Of a DNA stretch of 6,769 nt, positions 5,877 to 6,769 are shown in pieces (the stretch's first letter is position 1; every line of letters starts with the position of its first letter). Origin of the DNA: Pseudobdellovibrionaceae bacterium (GTDB taxonomy: Bacteria > Bdellovibrionota > Bdellovibrionia > Bdellovibrionales > Bdellovibrionaceae); contig JACMRP010000075.1 in NCBI GenBank assembly GCA_014376325.1, positions 1-6,769 on the forward strand. The letters are read 5' to 3'. The notes under the pieces are model-generated. The model saw only the letters and a list, made by a program, of their open reading frames with translations, did no database searches and was not told the origin of the DNA. Both the position numbers and the translations under genes were made by a program.

Positions 5877-5925
5877 AAGTTCAAAAGAAAAGGCGGATCA
5901 AAAATCCGCCTTTTCTTTTGAACTT
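5877..5925. terminator. Bidirectional intrinsic terminator, perfect 22-bp hairpin
   Basis: The left arm 5877-5898 and right arm 5904-5925 are perfect reverse complements (22 bp) around the 5-nt loop CAAAA. The GC-rich core GGCGGAT/ATCCGCC sits next to the loop. It is followed on the plus strand by TTTTCTTTT and, by symmetry, by the same run on the minus strand. This is the layout of a two-way rho-independent terminator. It lies 56 nt after the TIGR03545-type gene and 116 nt after the end of the convergent pepF, so it can serve both. The remaining 5926-6041 stretch holds nothing I can assign. Confidence 0.9.
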
Positions 5926-6041
5926 AGTGCGACTAATAGAGCCGAAACCGATAACAGAGAAAAGAACAATGCCTGCGCCTTAATGAATCTTTCTATCTCC
6001 GAAAACTTCGTCCACGACAATACCGGCGTATTTACGAATTC

Positions 6042-6769
6042 CTAATGCGAAAGCATTTTCTCAAATTCTAGAACTTTCAATTCAACAATCTTTAAACTAT
6101 CCAACCAGAATTGTTTCTGCCGAATATCCATGCCGAGATGTTTTTGAATCAGATCTTCCGCTGACATTCGTCCCGTATCGCGAAGAATATCCACGTAAGC
6201 TTGATGAAACTTCGCACCGAGCTTTTCCCGCTGCGAATAGATACCGAGCGCGAACAGGTATCCAAAAGTATAAGGATAATTATAGAAGCTGATTCCCGCG
6301 ATCGAAAAGTGCATTTTGGTCATCCAGTAACGCGATTCTGGCTGGGTCATGCGATCCCCGAACCATTTGCTCCACGCCGATTCCGTCATTTCCGTCAATT
6401 CAGCAGGAGACAGTGATCCTTTGGCACGCGCTTCGTGCAGGCTCTTTTCAAATTCAAAGCGGAAAGGTATATTCAAAAGTAAAGTGGCGGCATCCGCGGC
6501 ATTTTCCCACGCAACTCCAAACTTTCCGGCGGCATCGGCTTTCGCAGAAATTTGCTCTGCCAATAACGTCTCCGAAAATATCGATGCGGTCTCTGCCAAA
6601 GTCATTGGATAATCTTTTTGCGCAAACGGAAGGTCCCGCATGACCCAGGAATGGTAAGCGTGTCCAAGTTCGTGCGCAAGAGTTGTCACATCTTTCATAG
6701 TTCCCAAGTAAGACTGAAATACTCGCGGCGAGTTTGATTTTAAAAACCCGGTGCAGTGAGCGCCCGAAA
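6042..6769 (-). CDS. pepF: Oligoendopeptidase F, M3-family zinc metallopeptidase (C-terminal part; N-terminus beyond window end)
   Basis: PepF-type M3 peptidases cut short oligopeptides in the cytoplasm. The frame is open to the last base of the window. It reads SGAHCTGFLKSNSPRVFQSY and then LGTMKDVTTLAHELGHAYHSW, so the gene continues past 6769 and the TTG at 6707 is not its start. The zinc motif HELGH is encoded at 6674-6660. The third-ligand Glu is in MTLAETASIFSE, 23 residues after the second His. The substrate-binding stretch FYNYPYTFGYLFALG is typical of the family. About 242 residues are visible, against roughly 560-600 in whole family members, so a little under half is present and the C-terminus is complete. 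It is convergent with the TIGR03545-type gene across the shared terminator and has no evident link to the LPS genes. Confidence 0.95.
   Translation of the reverse strand, partial: SGAHCTGFLKSNSPRVFQSYLGTMKDVTTLAHELGHAYHSWVMRDLPFAQKDYPMTLAETASIFSETLLAEQISAKADAAGKFGVAWENAADAATLLLNIPFRFEFEKSLHEARAKGSLSPAELTEMTESAWSKWFGDRMTQPESRYWMTKMHFSIAGISFYNYPYTFGYLFALGIYSQREKLGAKFHQAYVDILRDTGRMSAEDLIQKHLGMDIRQKQFWLDSLKIVELKVLEFEKMLSH

Noticed and set aside
5561..5884. 107-aa minus-strand frame rich in Leu and Phe at the end of the TIGR03545-type gene
   Set aside because: It is the antisense image of the Lys/Glu/Gln coiled-coil codons, and its start lies inside the terminator hairpin.
5983..6045. 20-codon plus-strand frame (MNLSISENFV...) between the terminator and pepF
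   Set aside because: It has no Shine-Dalgarno site and no recognisable product, overlaps the pepF stop codon antisense, and is expected by chance.
6044..6057. Small hairpin AATGC-GAAA-GCATT at the pepF stop
   Set aside because: It has only 5 bp, no T-run and low GC, and is unlikely to act as a terminator. The large hairpin at 5877-5925 serves that role.
6696..6707. TTG or ATG start for pepF near 6707/6698
   Set aside because: The frame stays open to the window end and encodes conserved PepF sequence upstream, so the gene is truncated by the window and does not start here.

Overview
The window looks like a chromosomal cell-envelope locus from a Gram-negative (diderm) bacterium. Enzymes for both conserved sugars of the LPS inner core are present: Kdo (kdsA) and heptose (gmhA, gmhB). 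The outer-membrane-associated TIGR03546/TIGR03545 gene pair is also here. Codon use, moderate GC and gene style fit a Bdellovibrio-like deltaproteobacterium (Bdellovibrionota/Oligoflexia), but that placement is an impression from the proteins and not proven. No mobile elements, CRISPR arrays, tRNA or rRNA genes were seen. Coding density is very high and no gene-free stretch exceeds 300 bases.

Left block (1-1967, + strand): the last 31 codons of a probable DegT/DnrJ/EryC1/StrS-type sugar aminotransferase, then kdsA (Kdo-8-phosphate synthase), then a multispanning YbhN/UPF0104-type protein (lysylphosphatidylglycerol-synthase transmembrane family). The gaps are 9 and 17 nt, so this looks like one operon. 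Middle-left block (1985-3201, - strand): gmhA and gmhB overlap by 4 nt (ATGA) and converge on the first operon with only 17 nt between stop codons.

Middle-right block (3327-5821, + strand): divergent from gmhA, a small DUF2062-like membrane protein (TIGR03546 type) is followed after 5 nt by a 654-residue membrane-anchored, AsmA-like, coiled-coil-rich protein (TIGR03545 type). This pair recurs in scattered outer-membrane bacteria and has no established function. A perfect 22-bp hairpin (5877-5925) then acts as a probable bidirectional terminator. Right end (6042-6769, - strand): the C-terminal part of an M3-family oligoendopeptidase F, cut by the window end.

Read together, the first two operons make and perhaps export or modify LPS-core precursors. 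The TIGR03546/TIGR03545 pair is a plausible but unproven envelope lipid or LPS-related transport module. The most notable sequence oddities are an Asp at the metal-ligand Cys position of KdsA, loss of the zinc-loop ligands in GmhB, and the uncharacterised TIGR03546/TIGR03545 pair itself.
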